Shown in pieces: positions 1-13,100 of a stretch of DNA of 64,000 nucleotides. The position numbers and the translations under genes are program-made. The notes below the pieces were generated by a model. It saw only the letters and a program-made list of their open reading frames with translations. It searched no databases and had not been told where the DNA came from. This DNA comes from Ciona intestinalis (taxonomy: Eukaryota; Chordata; Ascidiacea; Phlebobranchia; Cionidae), in the NCBI RefSeq assembly GCF_000224145.3, contig NC_020169.2, positions 2,844,095 to 2,908,094 of the forward strand, given 5' to 3'. The stretch's first letter is position 1; each line of letters starts with the position of its first letter.

Positions 1-279
1 TTCAGACTGATTTTTTATATAAAAAAATTGTTTTTGCTTTTTCAAGCCAAACAAATGACTGTCAATGTGAAAACAAAAGTTACAAAAAAGACAACATGTT
101 TAAAAAAGTTCAGATCCAAATGTTACTATGAACTATTTTATCCCTATAATCGGTTTTTGGTAAGTTCGATAATCAGTTTTTGGTAAGTCCCAAAACACAG
201 CAGCTGTAGTATACTTTGTCAGAAATTTGTTATAAAAGTAAAAAAAATAATTGGAAGGAAAGATAACTTGTTGTTGCTT

Positions 280-1170
280 TCAAACATCATCATCTTCTTC
301 TTCTTCATTAAAAGATAACACAGGAGCTGTTTTTGATTTCGTTCCTTTTTTAGTTTTGGTCTTCTTATCGGTTTGCTCATCTTTTTTATCTGGGTTAGAA
401 TTGGCTTTCATCTTTTTTGAAGAAGCAGAAAGTCCCTTTTCTTCTGCTGAACGCTTGGTAGCAGGCTGTTTGAACACAATTTTTCCACCAACAGTACCTG
501 TATCTAAAAACAAAAATGACAAATTTGCCTAAATTGAAGCTTTGTATCACAAAATAACCTTTTCAGTATTCGGTATGGGTGAGGTCCTTAGGGACCTGTC
601 ATTCAGGCCAGATTTGGCTCATTACCTCATACAGTATCAGTAAGTACCCATACTGTTTGAAATTATTGGTTAACACATGAAAACACTGCAACAGGGTAGC
701 AATATCATATATTACTTATTACTGTTAACAAAATATTGTTCATATATTTTGTAAACAAACGTAAGCTAAGTGATTCTCAGTTGGCAATCTATTTTCTACA
801 AACCTTTTTCCTTTTCATATTCTTTTTTATTTAAATCACCATCTTTTAAAACAACAATCACGGGCTGTTCATCATCGTTGTCATCTCTATCGTCAAGCTC
901 AGCAGAAGGTCGGTTCTAAGCAGTTTATTAAAAAAGTAGTAACTCAAACTTGTATAAAATATAAAAAAAAATATTTTAAAAAAAATTGCAACAAATATAA
1001 AAAAAATGTTTAAAATGGGGTTTTAAAATTTATTTGTATAAATATTTCACTGAAAGAAAATACAACACCTTGTCATCTATCTCTGGTTCTTTTATTAAAC
1101 CAGCTTTTTTCTTAAACTGTGTTATAAACTTTGGTTGCTCTTGTTTTATAAATTGAAACTTTTTCGACAT
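280..1170 (-). CDS. KIAA1143: KIAA1143 homologue, 3 exons
   Basis: Small, charged protein of unknown function. Exons on the minus strand are 1170-1069, 915-804 and 503-280 (stop), giving 145 aa; human KIAA1143 is of similar size. Borders read AAG|GTGTTG, CTTAG|AAC, AAG|GTTTGT and TTTTTAG|AT, and all phases agree. The N-terminus MSKKFQFIKQEQPKFI, the middle DDEQPVIVVLKDGDLNKKEY and the end LSASSKK..PVLSFNEEEEDDDV match the conserved blocks of the vertebrate protein (VVVLKKGDL, GLTASSKKK, LLSF plus acidic tail). No membrane segment or enzyme motif is visible. The ATG directly opens the conserved N-terminal block. An AATAAA on the minus strand at 1271-1266 lies just upstream and probably belongs to the MFSD5 transcript. 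Identity is confident, function unknown. Confidence 0.88.
563..642. repeat. fragment of the TTAA palindromic MITE
   Basis: Lies in KIAA1143 intron 2. It matches the inner segment of the copy at 55050-55245: GGTATGGGTGAGGTCC.., GGCCAGA.TTGGC.CATTACC and ..ACAGTAT. It lacks the outer termini, so it is a remnant. Confidence 0.55.
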
Positions 1171-1815
1171 TAGATGTTTTGCAATGCCCACTGTTTGCTT
1201 CAGTTAAACCACACGAAGATTTTAATAAAATTTCAGCTTCACCTAGATTTGTATACCAAATAGCTTTTATTCAAGAAACTTGGTCAACAAGAAAATCAAT
1301 GTATGTTTAGCGCATTAAAGCGCATTATCTGTAATGTTACTTTTCTTATGAAAATAAATCAGTTTTAGGTACTTGAATGTATCCTGTATACTGCAATTTC
1401 TATTCATATTATATTTTCCAACTACATCATATATATATATATATATATATATGTTTTTACAAAAAAAATGATTAAATATATTTTAAACGAAATACAACAA
1501 ATAAAGCCATATTTTACACTTTACTATGAAGCATAATTTTGCAGAAGCAAGAAAACAAGCTGCAAATAATATTCACTTTCCTAGACAATAAAAATTCTAT
1601 TTCCATGGTTTTAGCAGGACAAAAAATATTCTATCCATTTTAAAAGCATACTGATACATGTATATATAATAAGTATGTGAATACAACAACAGAAGTACAA
1701 GCTAATAGAAACTGTCTTAGATATTCTATTTATAGTCCTATAGAAATAAACTAAAAGAAAGTTAACTTTACTTCTCCAGCATAATGTAAAAAATAAAATC
1801 CCATGAAATATTAAC
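1171..1815. other. intergenic, MFSD5 3' side / KIAA1143 5' side
   Basis: No gene seen. It holds an (AT)n microsatellite at about 1429-1452 and, on the minus strand, an AATAAA hexamer (1271-1266) that could end the MFSD5 mRNA about 545 nt after its stop. The space between the MFSD5 stop and the KIAA1143 ATG is about 645 bp. Confidence 0.5.
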
Positions 1816-3213
1816 TTAGGTATCGTCATCAGTTTGTACAACAGGGTGAGATTTTCGCGTTTTGATTGAGTTTACAAGCTTCATGGAAATAAAAAGCGCG
1901 ATAATAATTGTTACAAAACAGCATGCGAATAACTTTCTGGTGCCAGTCGCGTTAGAACTGCTGTGTAAAAATATAAGGCCTGAACACGCGATTAAATTCA
2001 GAGGAACGCGGAACCATGTTGTGACTGCAACGTCCAATTTGTCCAGCTCTATGGCTCTTTTTAAATCGATCATAACTGGAAAATAAACCCCAGAAGCCAT
2101 TTCGAAAAATAAAAACGCTATGAATGAAATAACTGGAAACTCTCGTGAGGGTTCTGTAGATATTACACAACCAAGTACTGTAGCACACGTCACAGCCATA
2201 GTTGCGACTAAAGAGTAAGCAGGTTGGAGTTTGGTCCATACTGATCGTATACTGCGGTATATGGCACCTCCAACTAATGTTGCTGCCATAAAGGATGCAA
2301 ATACAATACCCAGGGGTGGGTTATGATGGTCCAGAACAGGCGTCCACAAAAATACGAACAGACAGAGCACGCTCTCAAATAAAGCTTGCACAAAACCAAC
2401 TTCAATTAGTTCACTGTTTTCAACAATAGTTCTCAATCCTTGACAGCATGTCTTGAGAAACTTCTTTTTCTCAGACCTTGTTGAAGAAGTGGTACTGTTG
2501 CTCCGAATTACCACTTTCTTTAATTTTCCCGGGCTTTCAACATTTTCTTTCCATTTCATGCCCGCAAATACACCAGCCACCAAAAGCACAGGGACTGATA
2601 ATATTGAAGGGGCTACAGGTCCTAAGCCATACAGCTCACACATGCAGTATGATAAAACACCGGCGAAAACTGCAAGCACACTGTTAGTTTTTGAAGCTTT
2701 TAACATTGTGTAGTTTATCCATTCAGGGGGAAATTCATGAACAGTTATATGCTCATGAATATACCATGCCTCTTGCGCACAGAACAGAATAGAAGTAGAT
2801 GCACCGGAAATAATTCTACCAATAATTAAAACACTGTACTGAGATGACAGCTTAATAAGGCAGGACACAGCATACAATAAAGTTGCAATCACAAACACTT
2901 TTCTTTTTCCATAACTCTGAACAATAAAGCCTGATGATGCCCCGAAAAAAAGCGAGGACGCGAAACCGCAAACATAAATGATTGCAATTTGGTCTTCAAT
3001 GAACCCATATGATGAATAGAGTTTGTATAAGTATGGCGCATTTAACCAGTCACCAAATATAATGGGTACATACACCAAGAGATATATCCGCTGGAAAGCA
3101 AGGAATTGTGGGTTGGTGTTCGTCTTTTTGGCTGTATAGCGAGAAATTCCTTCCAAGAGCAAAGCAATGAGGCCAATTACAATGAAAGTGAAAAACACAA
3201 GTTGGAATAACAT
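1816..3213 (-). CDS. MFSD5: MFSD5-type major facilitator transporter (intronless)
   Basis: Single uninterrupted reading frame of 465 aa; human MFSD5 has 450. The family is described as a molybdate-anion transporter of the plasma membrane with 12 membrane helices. Conserved blocks visible: DWLNAPYLYKLYSSYGF, QIAIIYVCGFASSLFFG, the MFS A-motif-like loop SYGKRK, EAWYIHEH..HEFPPEWI, ELYGLGPVAP, QALFESVLCLFVFLWTPVLD, ASGVYFPVMIDLKR and WFRVPLNLIACSGL. A long hydrophilic loop lies between the two six-helix halves (about residues 222-265). The ATG is followed at once by a hydrophobic segment, as in the family. No introns, unlike nearly all neighbours. SARDH lies about 980 bp upstream on the same strand. 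Confidence 0.95.
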   Translation of the reverse strand: MLFQLVFFTFIVIGLIALLLEGISRYTAKKTNTNPQFLAFQRIYLLVYVPIIFGDWLNAPYLYKLYSSYGFIEDQIAIIYVCGFASSLFFGASSGFIVQSYGKRKVFVIATLLYAVSCLIKLSSQYSVLIIGRIISGASTSILFCAQEAWYIHEHITVHEFPPEWINYTMLKASKTNSVLAVFAGVLSYCMCELYGLGPVAPSILSVPVLLVAGVFAGMKWKENVESPGKLKKVVIRSNSTTSSTRSEKKKFLKTCCQGLRTIVENSELIEVGFVQALFESVLCLFVFLWTPVLDHHNPPLGIVFASFMAATLVGGAIYRSIRSVWTKLQPAYSLVATMAVTCATVLGCVISTEPSREFPVISFIAFLFFEMASGVYFPVMIDLKRAIELDKLDVAVTTWFRVPLNLIACSGLIFLHSSSNATGTRKLFACCFVTIIIALFISMKLVNSIKTRKSHPVVQTDDDT

Positions 3214-4193
3214 TGCAGATATTTTATGCGAAAACAGTTTGCAAGTTATTATATCACATTGAAGCTGTCTATAGAAAAATAAAAAAGTGTAATGTCAATT
3301 TCACTTGGATTGTATTATCCCTCATACCTCTTCTTGCTGCGTTGAACAAAATTATGTAATGCTAACTTTCTTTATTATTATACATAATTACAAAAACGTG
3401 AAATTTTAGTTCAATGTAGAAAATATTGGACTATGTGTATACATAGATATATTCAATTGAGATAAATTGTGTGAAATCTATTTTCTTGTTGTTGCTTGTT
3501 GTACCAACACGCAAACAAATTTATCATAAAAGTATGAGATCACACACAAGTTATGAATCATAGCCAGCTAAAAAGACTACAAAGAACTACAAAAATGTAA
3601 TACTCAGACATTAGCCCTGTGTATAATACTGTTTATACTGAAAAACTTTCTTAGTGAACGCATATTTTAATGTTACCTGTTATGACTCTACGAAGTTTAC
3701 TGTGTAGTCAGAAAACTAGGGACTTCCCCCTCTGCGTCACGACTATGGAACAGGGCCATAGAATGACTATGCCATAGAGAAACCAGCAAAACTACTACCC
3801 GGGGTGTTTTAAACCATATTTAGCTTCCCTTTATTGAAGGACGGTTAAAAACTAACCAAGTCGCAATCACGCACGCTTTAAAATAGTGCAAACAGCAGTA
3901 AAATTGCAATTAAAATGCATGTTCAAGAAATTAACAGGCGATATACAACCTACTAATAGGGTTTTGAAAGCGATGCAGGATACGATATGTATATACAACG
4001 AGTTGATATGATTTGACAACAATGCGAATAAGCTATACCAAGAACGGCCAAGGTAAGCATACGATGAATGCAAATTCATCGTACAACTTTAAACTACAAT
4101 ACACGAGCCTAATTAAAAGTAATAATAAAACGCAGCATATTAAATTTGCACCATCTGGCAAACGTAGTTTATATTTTGCAATGAATGATATGA
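3214..4193. other. intergenic between SARDH 3' end and MFSD5 start
   Basis: No gene and no clear repeat seen. On the minus strand an AATAAA hexamer at 3835-3830, about 360 nt past the SARDH stop, is a candidate polyadenylation signal for SARDH. Confidence 0.4.
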
Positions 4194-7100
4194 TTAGGCA
4201 TTCATTCGAGCTAGTAGTCGTTGTTGGTCTTCATCTGAATATTTTCCCATCATTCTATTAAAAGTTGGAAGATAAGGACTTGATGCGAATACTTGAGCAG
4301 GATATCGTTTTCCCATTCGTTCAACTTCGTAGTTGCCACTTAAAACTGCTTCGTCATCAGATGAACCAACTTTTCTCGCATTAACATATCTGAAAAACAA
4401 GAGCACCGGAGGTAGTATATTTTAACTATCGCTAATTTAACTGTCATTTAGCTGTCATATTTTTGATGTTCCAATAAATCGGATACTCGTTATCGTATTT
4501 AAAGGGTTAAATAAAACTATATGTTTGTGCCAACAAAAAGCGTGGTGTTTCAGAATGGTAGTAGCAGAAGTTATGACAATTGTTAATATTCCGCCTTTTA
4601 CTACAATGTCGTAAATGAATAGTATCTACAACCATATCTTTAGTAGTCCATGCCACAACCACCATCGTTAGCAAAGTTAAACCTACCCGAATGCGACTTC
4701 TTTGTTCAATGCAAATCCATGGACCGCGTTCCTGGTGTAACCGACGATTTCATCATTTCTCCAGATTGCTTCGTGTCCGAATAGTTGAACTGGCCTATTA
4801 AAATACAGGTTTCGTAATGTAAATGAATGTAACTTGTTTATTCTAGCGTGGTGGGGGAAACGGCTGTCGTTATAACACAAGTGTTTTGTTTCACACACCT
4901 CGTACGAGCCTGTGATTTACGACGTACTATGTAACTTAGTGGGATTAGTTTCATGGGTGACCACTGGGTTGGAGCAATTGCTGTTAAGTGTCCCGCCCAA
5001 AGACACACACGCCAAAAATGTTAGCAGTATCCAGGTCAAAACCCCATAATCTTTGGACCTGCAAGCAGGTACGCTCACCACTGTGCTACGGCGCTGGACG
5101 ATAAAATTGTTATTTAGTTAAAAACGTACAATAAAAAAAGACACACAAGCCCAAAATGCTAGCAATATCCAGCCTAAAACCCCATAATCATTGGGTCTGC
5201 AAGCCGGTGCGCGCACCACTGCGCTACGGCGCTGGACGATAAAATTGTTATTCAGTTAAAAACGTACTATAAAAACTGTTTTTAGTTAAAAAAGGTTGTC
5301 TACTCACTCGTCCACCGTAAAACAGCAGAGGATTTTATTCGGGTTAGTTCCACGAAGTCTGTTTATTGCATCGCTCCCGACGTAATCAGCGCCTTCATCA
5401 CACAGATTCATCAGTCTAGCTTCCAATGGGTTGTCATCGTATCGAATACTGTGACCCCAGTGGTGGAAACCTATTAAAAGCAGCAATGTTATGAACCATG
5501 AACACATATGTTACTTAGTGGGTGCGGTTTTTGTTTATGGTGGACAATTTGGACAACCTATTAGTGTCCATTCCTGCATTTTAGCAACGAACGGTCTAGA
5601 TGCCTATAGGGACATATACACAATCACACAATGTGAGCAGCGTCGAGCTTCGACCTAATATCCTCATATGCTCGTGTATTTACAGATTTTGGTATAGCAC
5701 TGCGTGGTATCATGGAACACCGTTATAGCACATAAATCTTGTTTTTTGATCGTGGTTTAAACAAAAATAAGGCATTTTAGAGTCGCGAAGGCACGGTTAT
5801 ATAATTCTAAAAATTTTCTTTGTTTACTACCAAATGGAACTAGAAAAGAAAGTAACCTATCTTACCCTAAAAAACACGTAAGTCCCATCATGCCCCAAAG
5901 CCGTCAATGCTGTCTTATTTTAGCCCAAAACATGTTCTCTCTTACCACACTCTACTATATGCATTTTACAGTAAATGGTACTTACCAACTTCTGTGCTCA
6001 ATGATTCCATGGCTCGGTAACCCGAATCGCAAATACCATGTTTATCAGAGTCCTGCATAATGGCTTCATATATCTTAGGCATGTGTTGCATATCACAATG
6101 CAGTTCATAGCCCAGTTCACCAACAAAAGAAATCCTGTTTAAATATTGAATATTACACTTAGCGGGTGGAACACTTTCAAAAGTGAAATTACAGTTGATA
6201 TATACTACTGTGTGTGGGAGAAGAACACCTTTAGCACATATTATCCGAATATCCTGATCGTGTTTTAAACAATTAACAACGGTCTATGGCTATCGTGGGG
6301 CAATGGTTTTATAATTCGTTGAATATCCTTTTTTTATTTCCAAATGGGGCGAGAAAACGCATTAAAGAGATGTTCCATCTTCCCCCACTCTACTATATTA
6401 TTCATTCTAGTTTTATGTCTTACCTCGTAATAAGTTAAGATTACAATGTTTCATTTAAACAGATAAAATAGGGCGGGGTAACTTGAGACATGTTTTTATT
6501 TTTTTCCTCATTCCGTTTGGCAGTAAAGAGAAAATATTTACAGAATTGTAGAACTGATCCCCGCGACCCCAAAAGCGCTTGTAATTGTATAAAACACGAT
6601 GAGGAAATATGAGATTTGAGTGCTAATCATATTCATCTCACCCCACAGTACTTCATATATAAACTCTATTCTCCATTGACAAACACCTATGGTAGATGTA
6701 GATGTACACCTACCTCATTATAAGGACGGGACATCCTGCGATCTCTGCTGACATCCAGCGGCTGAACTTCAGTTTTTTAATATTGCCCCCTTGAACTAAC
6801 GCATCAAGGATTTCACGGCTGAAAGTAATAAATACCTTCTTTTTCAAACAGATAAAGCTTGTGTGGTAATGGGAATTGAACTCTAACGTAAATGGCAGGT
6901 CCCTTGGCGTGCTTTGCCGTAGGATCTCACTCATATAGAATATAAGCGGGTTAGGTTTGTGTGATGATTGAATAAACTTTGTTTAACCTCACACAGCGCC
7001 AGCGGGCCAACAACAGCCGTTATAATACAAGTGTTCTGTTTCACATACCTCGTGCCCGCTTACGAGTTATCATATGTGTTACATTGTGAGTGTATAACTT

Positions 7101-10100
7101 TTTTTATTATTTTATAATGTATATGACTAAGAATTTAAACAGCTCATATAGGTCTATCTATAACTGACAATTGTCGTTCCTAAGGACACACACGTCCATA
7201 ATAACACCATTGCCAAGCATATAGAACTGGTAATCTTCGGACTAGAGGCAGGTGCACTAACCACTATGCCACCGCGCCGGGAAGAATAGTTATAGACGAA
7301 AACTAAATTACCTTTTTGGACCTTGAAGACTGAGAATACCCATGTCATTAGTTCTGTCGTCAACATTGCATTTTATCCCAAGATCAGACAACCTGTCGCT
7401 GAGGTGGCCTTTGCAGTATTCAGTAGTAGCACCACCAACCGTCATGTAAAACTCGGTTTCTGTTCAACAAAAAACTGTTAATGGCATATTTTACGAACAT
7501 TTCTAAATCTAATGGTTAATTGTATAGGTGCACGTTGTAAACTAAACTAATATTTGTTATGATTCAACAATTTAAAGCATTGTACTGTAGCATTGTACAG
7601 ACTGAAGACATGTCCCATCCTATATAGTAGGTTGGGGGGAGATGGGACACCTTAAGCACATAATATCTAAAAATCCTGAATGTATTTTAAACAAAAAACA
7701 ACGATCTATGGAAGTCGTGAGGATACGGTTTTATAATTATTTAAATGTTCTTTGTTAACTACCAAATGGGATAAGAAAATTGAATGAAAAGGTGTCTCAT
7801 CTTTCCCCACCCTACTATATATTATTTTAGTTATAAGTGTAAACATATATAATATCCCACCTCCTGTTAAGCCCGGAACTTTTGCGACGACAAGATCCGA
7901 TTCAATTCCCCCTTCGTCATTTAGCATAAGCGTATAAGTGCATGGGCGTAGTTTTCCAGGGGCACTGACGTCACGACTGAAGAGGTAACGAGCTGCGGTG
8001 GCAGCGTCAGGCCCAGTTAAGAACAACTTACCCATGTAGCTGGTATTGAACATAGCAGCAGAAGTGCGGCAAGTTAGAGACTCTCTAGCGAGCTGGAATA
8101 ATATATTAACCTGGTGTGATTATTTATCATTGAGTGGTAATAAGTGGGGTGCTGTTATAATATGGGTGTTCTGTTTCGTACACCTCGTGGCCGCTTACGA
8201 GTTGCCTGGTTCGTAATTTTCTGGCTAAATATTTAGTTTGAACGTATATACGTTCTTTATGTGTGGATGACAATTTAGAAAACCTGTAGGAAACCATTGG
8301 GTTGTAGTAATTGCTATTAAGTATTTGGCCTAAGGACACATGCGCTGTCAACGGTGGCAGCTCTGGGCCTCGAACCGTATTATCTGGCACAGAGGCGAAA
8401 CCTTTAACACTCTAGCATGGTGTCGAAAATTTGGATAAGTAATTTCACGGTTCAATGCAAGCATGACAGCTTATGTGCACGATACGACATGACTAAATAT
8501 GGTTTTAGTTTTAAACCGATACGTTTGATATGAAATTCGTATTCCACATATATGGTACCTCATGTTGTATTAAAACTGTGTTTTATACACCTAATTTCAT
8601 GATTTGTAGAAAAGTATGTAAGTTGCCACCTGTTTATGTACGTCTCCTGGAAAATCAAACGTGTAGTCTTTCCTCAGCAACTCATCGTACTTATAATTGT
8701 CGTGTTTCACGTTATCATAGTTGCCATAGTAATCATACGGGAGCAGATGGGATTTGATGGGCTTGCCGTTTTCCTCAAACATAAAGTAACCAGGACGTTC
8801 CCAGCCGTGTTTTTCTTCAAAGAAGCAACCGCGGTCGGCCAAAGTCTGCATGAAACATAAATTAAATTGTGTAAGTACGAGGCAAATGTAAAGAGCATTA
8901 TTTCGGTACAAAAAAAAATAACGCGAATGTTTAAATATTACATTTAATCTTTTTTGTCTCAAATTATATAGTAGGATGGGGGGAAACGGGACACCTTTAT
9001 TACATAATATCCAAATACTCTGACCGTGTTTCAAACAATTCACAACAGTCTATATGCTGGTAGTCATGAGCATACGGTTTATAATTCTTTGTTTACTACC
9101 TAATTGGACGAGAAAATAGAAAGTGTCCCATCTTCCCCCACCCTACTATAGTTCTATACTTTTGGGGGTGGGGGGGGGGGAAATCAGAAGGATATATCGT
9201 TTTCAAACGCTCTCCCATATTTCCAAGTCGTGGTTTTAACAATTAACAACGCTTCTTTAGAGCCGTGAGGATACAGTTACATAATCACATATACATTACG
9301 TAAGTACTTGATTTGACCGTTTAACACGCAACATATTCTTGGTAAAATTACGCCAAAGCGTAACCTCAGGGTAAGATTTTAGTCAGAACGAGCCGATGGA
9401 TCAGTAAATGCTTTAAACATTTTAGCGGAACGAATAGTTGCGAGACGCTTTAAATCCCAAAAGTTCGACCTTCGGAAGCTCTGGTCTTAACCCATAGCTA
9501 TGAGTATCTCGTATAAATTGTAAATTGAAGATTACACTTTTACAATAGATCTACCAGCGCTGTATTATATAGTAGGGTTAGGAGAGACGGTAAACCTTTA
9601 GCACATATTATCCAAATATCCTGATCGTGTTTTAAAAAACTAACAACGGTCAATTGAAGTCATAAGGATACGGTTCTATAATCCTTTGAATGTTCTTTGT
9701 TTACTGGGGGGGGGGGCGAGAAAATAGAATGAAATCTTTTTCCACCCTACTTTATGTTGGGGGGGGGGGGGGCCAAATTTTTTTTAAAAAAGAAAGAATA
9801 AGGGGGGTTTTTTAATTTATCCTAGCGTGGCGGGGCAACGACTGTTACTAAAACACTGTTCTGTTTCATACACCTTGTGCCAGCTTACGAGTTACCACAT
9901 ATGTAACTTTGTCGGTACCTAATGTTTTGGAGTTTCTTATTTCTTTAGTTTAAATTTTAGACATATACCTGGTGAAGCGAATCCTTTCTCGCATTTCTAC
10001 CAGCCAACGGTTGGTCGTGATGAAACGCAATGCTGTAATGTTTTGAATACATCTCGTGTGTTTTCTGGTGAAGCCAGCTTTTGTTTGAAAGGAGCATGCC

Positions 10101-13100
10101 CGGAAACCGCCTAAACGAAAACGGAAACATTTGGCATACTACTTTAAATTTAAAAACACAGACATAGTAGACTAGACAAAATGTAACTTGCTTTATCCCC
10201 GCGTGCTCGGGAAAACGACAGTCGTTATAACACGGGTCAGACGGGTGTTCTGTTTCATACACCCCGTTCCCGCTTATACGAGATAAATGCAACTTATTTA
10301 TCCTAGCGTGACTGGGCAACGATAGTCGCTTTAACACGGTGTTCTCTGTTTCATATACACCCCGTCCGCTTACGAGTTACCACGTTTGTAATTTCGTTGG
10401 GGGATAATGCCTCTTACATAAGCTGAGATTTATTTACCTAATATCCCAAGCAAACATGTCGATTGAGGGTTTTCCATATATAACCCAGTTTGCTAATTCC
10501 CGCCCAGCTCCACCTCCATACATCATACCACCACTGTTGAATCCACTTCCATAGAAGAAACCACGGACTTCTGGTGACTCGCCCAGCAAAGGTTTCGAAT
10601 CAGCAGTAAAGGACTCTGAAAATTGCACCGCGGCACTTTACATATAAATATTTAATGAATGAATGATGTAGTGTAGCTTATATTTTTGCTTTGCAGAACG
10701 ACAGTCGTTATAACACGGGTGTTCTGTTTCACAGGCACAAATGTGTAACTTTGTGGGAAATTTGTGATTGCACAGTAGGCCTAAAGTATATATGAATATA
10801 TAGTTGTGGGGTGAAATGTATATCGCTGGCATATAATCCCATATTAACTAATCGTGTTTTTAACCATTAACAACGCTGTTTCGGAGTCGTGAAGATACGG
10901 TTAAATAATTAAGTAAATATTTATTTTGTCCCAATATACAGTAGGGTGAGGAAGATGGGACACCTTTTCATTCTATCTTTCTCGTTCCATTTGGTAGTTA
11001 GCAAAGAACATTCATAGAATTATAAAACCGTATCCTCACGACTTCCATAGACCGTTGTTAATTGTTTAAAACACGATCAGGATGTTTGAATATTATGTGA
11101 TAAAGGTGTCCCATCTTCTCCTACAGTGCTATATTATATATATAACGTCAATCTATATGTTATACCGAACATACGAAGCGAATGCCTTTTGAATATGTCA
11201 TATGATATGCGTAATATATCCGGTCTTACCGCAACTAATGATTAATAGTGGTTTGGGCATTGTTGTGTAAATAACTCGTTAATTAAACCACTATACATAT
11301 ATTTGTCGGTATATGCTAAAATTAGCAATATTGTAATTTCTTTCTATTATATATTTTACGTCGGTAAGGTCTTACGCCTTGTGACATGAGATTTTGCCCC
11401 AAATTTTCAACACCCAAATCTCGGTAGTATAGTACGATGGGGGAAGATAGGATACCTTTAGTACACATAATATCCAAAAATCCTGATTGTGTTTTAAACA
11501 AATACCAACTGTCTATGAGAGTCGTGGAGATACAATTTTAAATTTCTTTAAATGAGCTTTGTTTACTACTGAATGGAATGAGAAAATAGAATAAAGATGT
11601 CCCATCTTCCCCCCTACTATATGTAACACTGCAAATTGTGTTAGTTAAATTTTAAGACAGAATATGAACAGTACACCTTACCTGGACCACACACGGTGGA
11701 TCGAATACCAGACTGCTCGATCTCAGGAACAGATATGAAGGCATTTTCGATGTGTCGACTAAATACATCCCAGTCCAAATCATATAGACCGAAAGCGAAG
11801 TCTTTGTCAACCTATATATGCACATTAATGAATGTGTTTGTTGGGACAGAAATGCATTTAATATATATACGAAATAGCATGAATATGAATATAGTAGGGT
11901 GGGGTAAGACAAAACATGTTTCATTCCATTTTCGTCCCATTTGGTAGTAAACAAAGAATATTTACAGATTTATATTACCATATCCCCACGACTCCAAACG
12001 AGTGTTGTTTATTTTTATTTACACGTTCGGAAAATGTGGGATTTAGGTGCTAACGGTATCCCATTTTACCCCACAGTACTACAGTGAGACGGAAGAAGGC
12101 ATTTATAGTTTATTCAATGTTTAAACAAATCATATTAACAGCACTATTGCCTTGTTATTTATAACTTAGTAAGAAAGATGTTTATATAGAATGTTTGAAA
12201 AGTAATTTAAATCTTATAAACTACACGCAACAGTTCACCTTAAAGCACACAGAACATAAGAAAAATACTTATTTCTGTCTCACTGTCTTTCTGGTTTACT
12301 GGGCATCGCGTGACTGCGGTTTCATGCCTGCTTGGTAATTTACGCTGCTCCACTTACATGCTCGCAGTGAATTGGGTTGGATTCGTAGCCACCTATCTGA
12401 AGAGTATCCCCTTGACGTTTCAAGTATATAGAACTATCATGGTCGCGAAGATTTGGCACTTTGTTTACTCCTTCTATTGGTTCAGTAACCACATATGCGT
12501 GTTTGTATGTTAACTGTGGGACGTTCAGACCAACCATCTGAAAATGCAGCGATTTAATCACCAATAATCACCTACAAAGTAACATACTTGGTAACTCGTA
12601 AGTTGGCACGAGGTGTTAAACCCGTGTGATAACGACTGTCGATTTCCGGCCACGCGAGGTAGAGTAAGTTACATTCGTTCATTCAGATTTATTATAAGAA
12701 TTCTGTTAAGTATTGTGTAGGGTACGCACCTCGCCAACGTAGGGTGCCCATACACCAGTACAGTTGACTATGTTTTTTGTCTTTATGGGTCCATAGTTGG
12801 TGTTGATTGAAGCGATGCGTTTTATTCCATAGTCGTCCGTGCTCGTTTCAATGCTGGTAACATCGCAGTTTTCTAAGATCTGGATAAAGTGAATTTGTAG
12901 ACTATAAAGCAGGGTTGGGTAAGATGGGAAATGTTTTCCATTTCCTCACATTTGGTGGGAAATAAAGCTTATTCACAAAAAATAACTATAGTTGAGTAGT
13001 TGTTTAGTATATGAATACGAAATATAAGCCAAGAGCTAACGGTACAACCCATCTTACGTAAGACAGAAAAATGCAATATTTGAAAATAGCGTAAAACCGA

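Noticed and set aside
280..6000. A trans-spliced operon of SARDH, MFSD5 and KIAA1143 on the minus strand
   Set aside because: Tunicates do have operons, but there the gaps are usually very short. Here they are about 980 and 645 bp.
9165..9775. G runs of 9-12 bases as quadruplex-type regulatory sites
   Set aside because: They lie at or in eroded MITE ends that are G- or C-rich anyway, and may contain sequencing errors. No separate function is supported.
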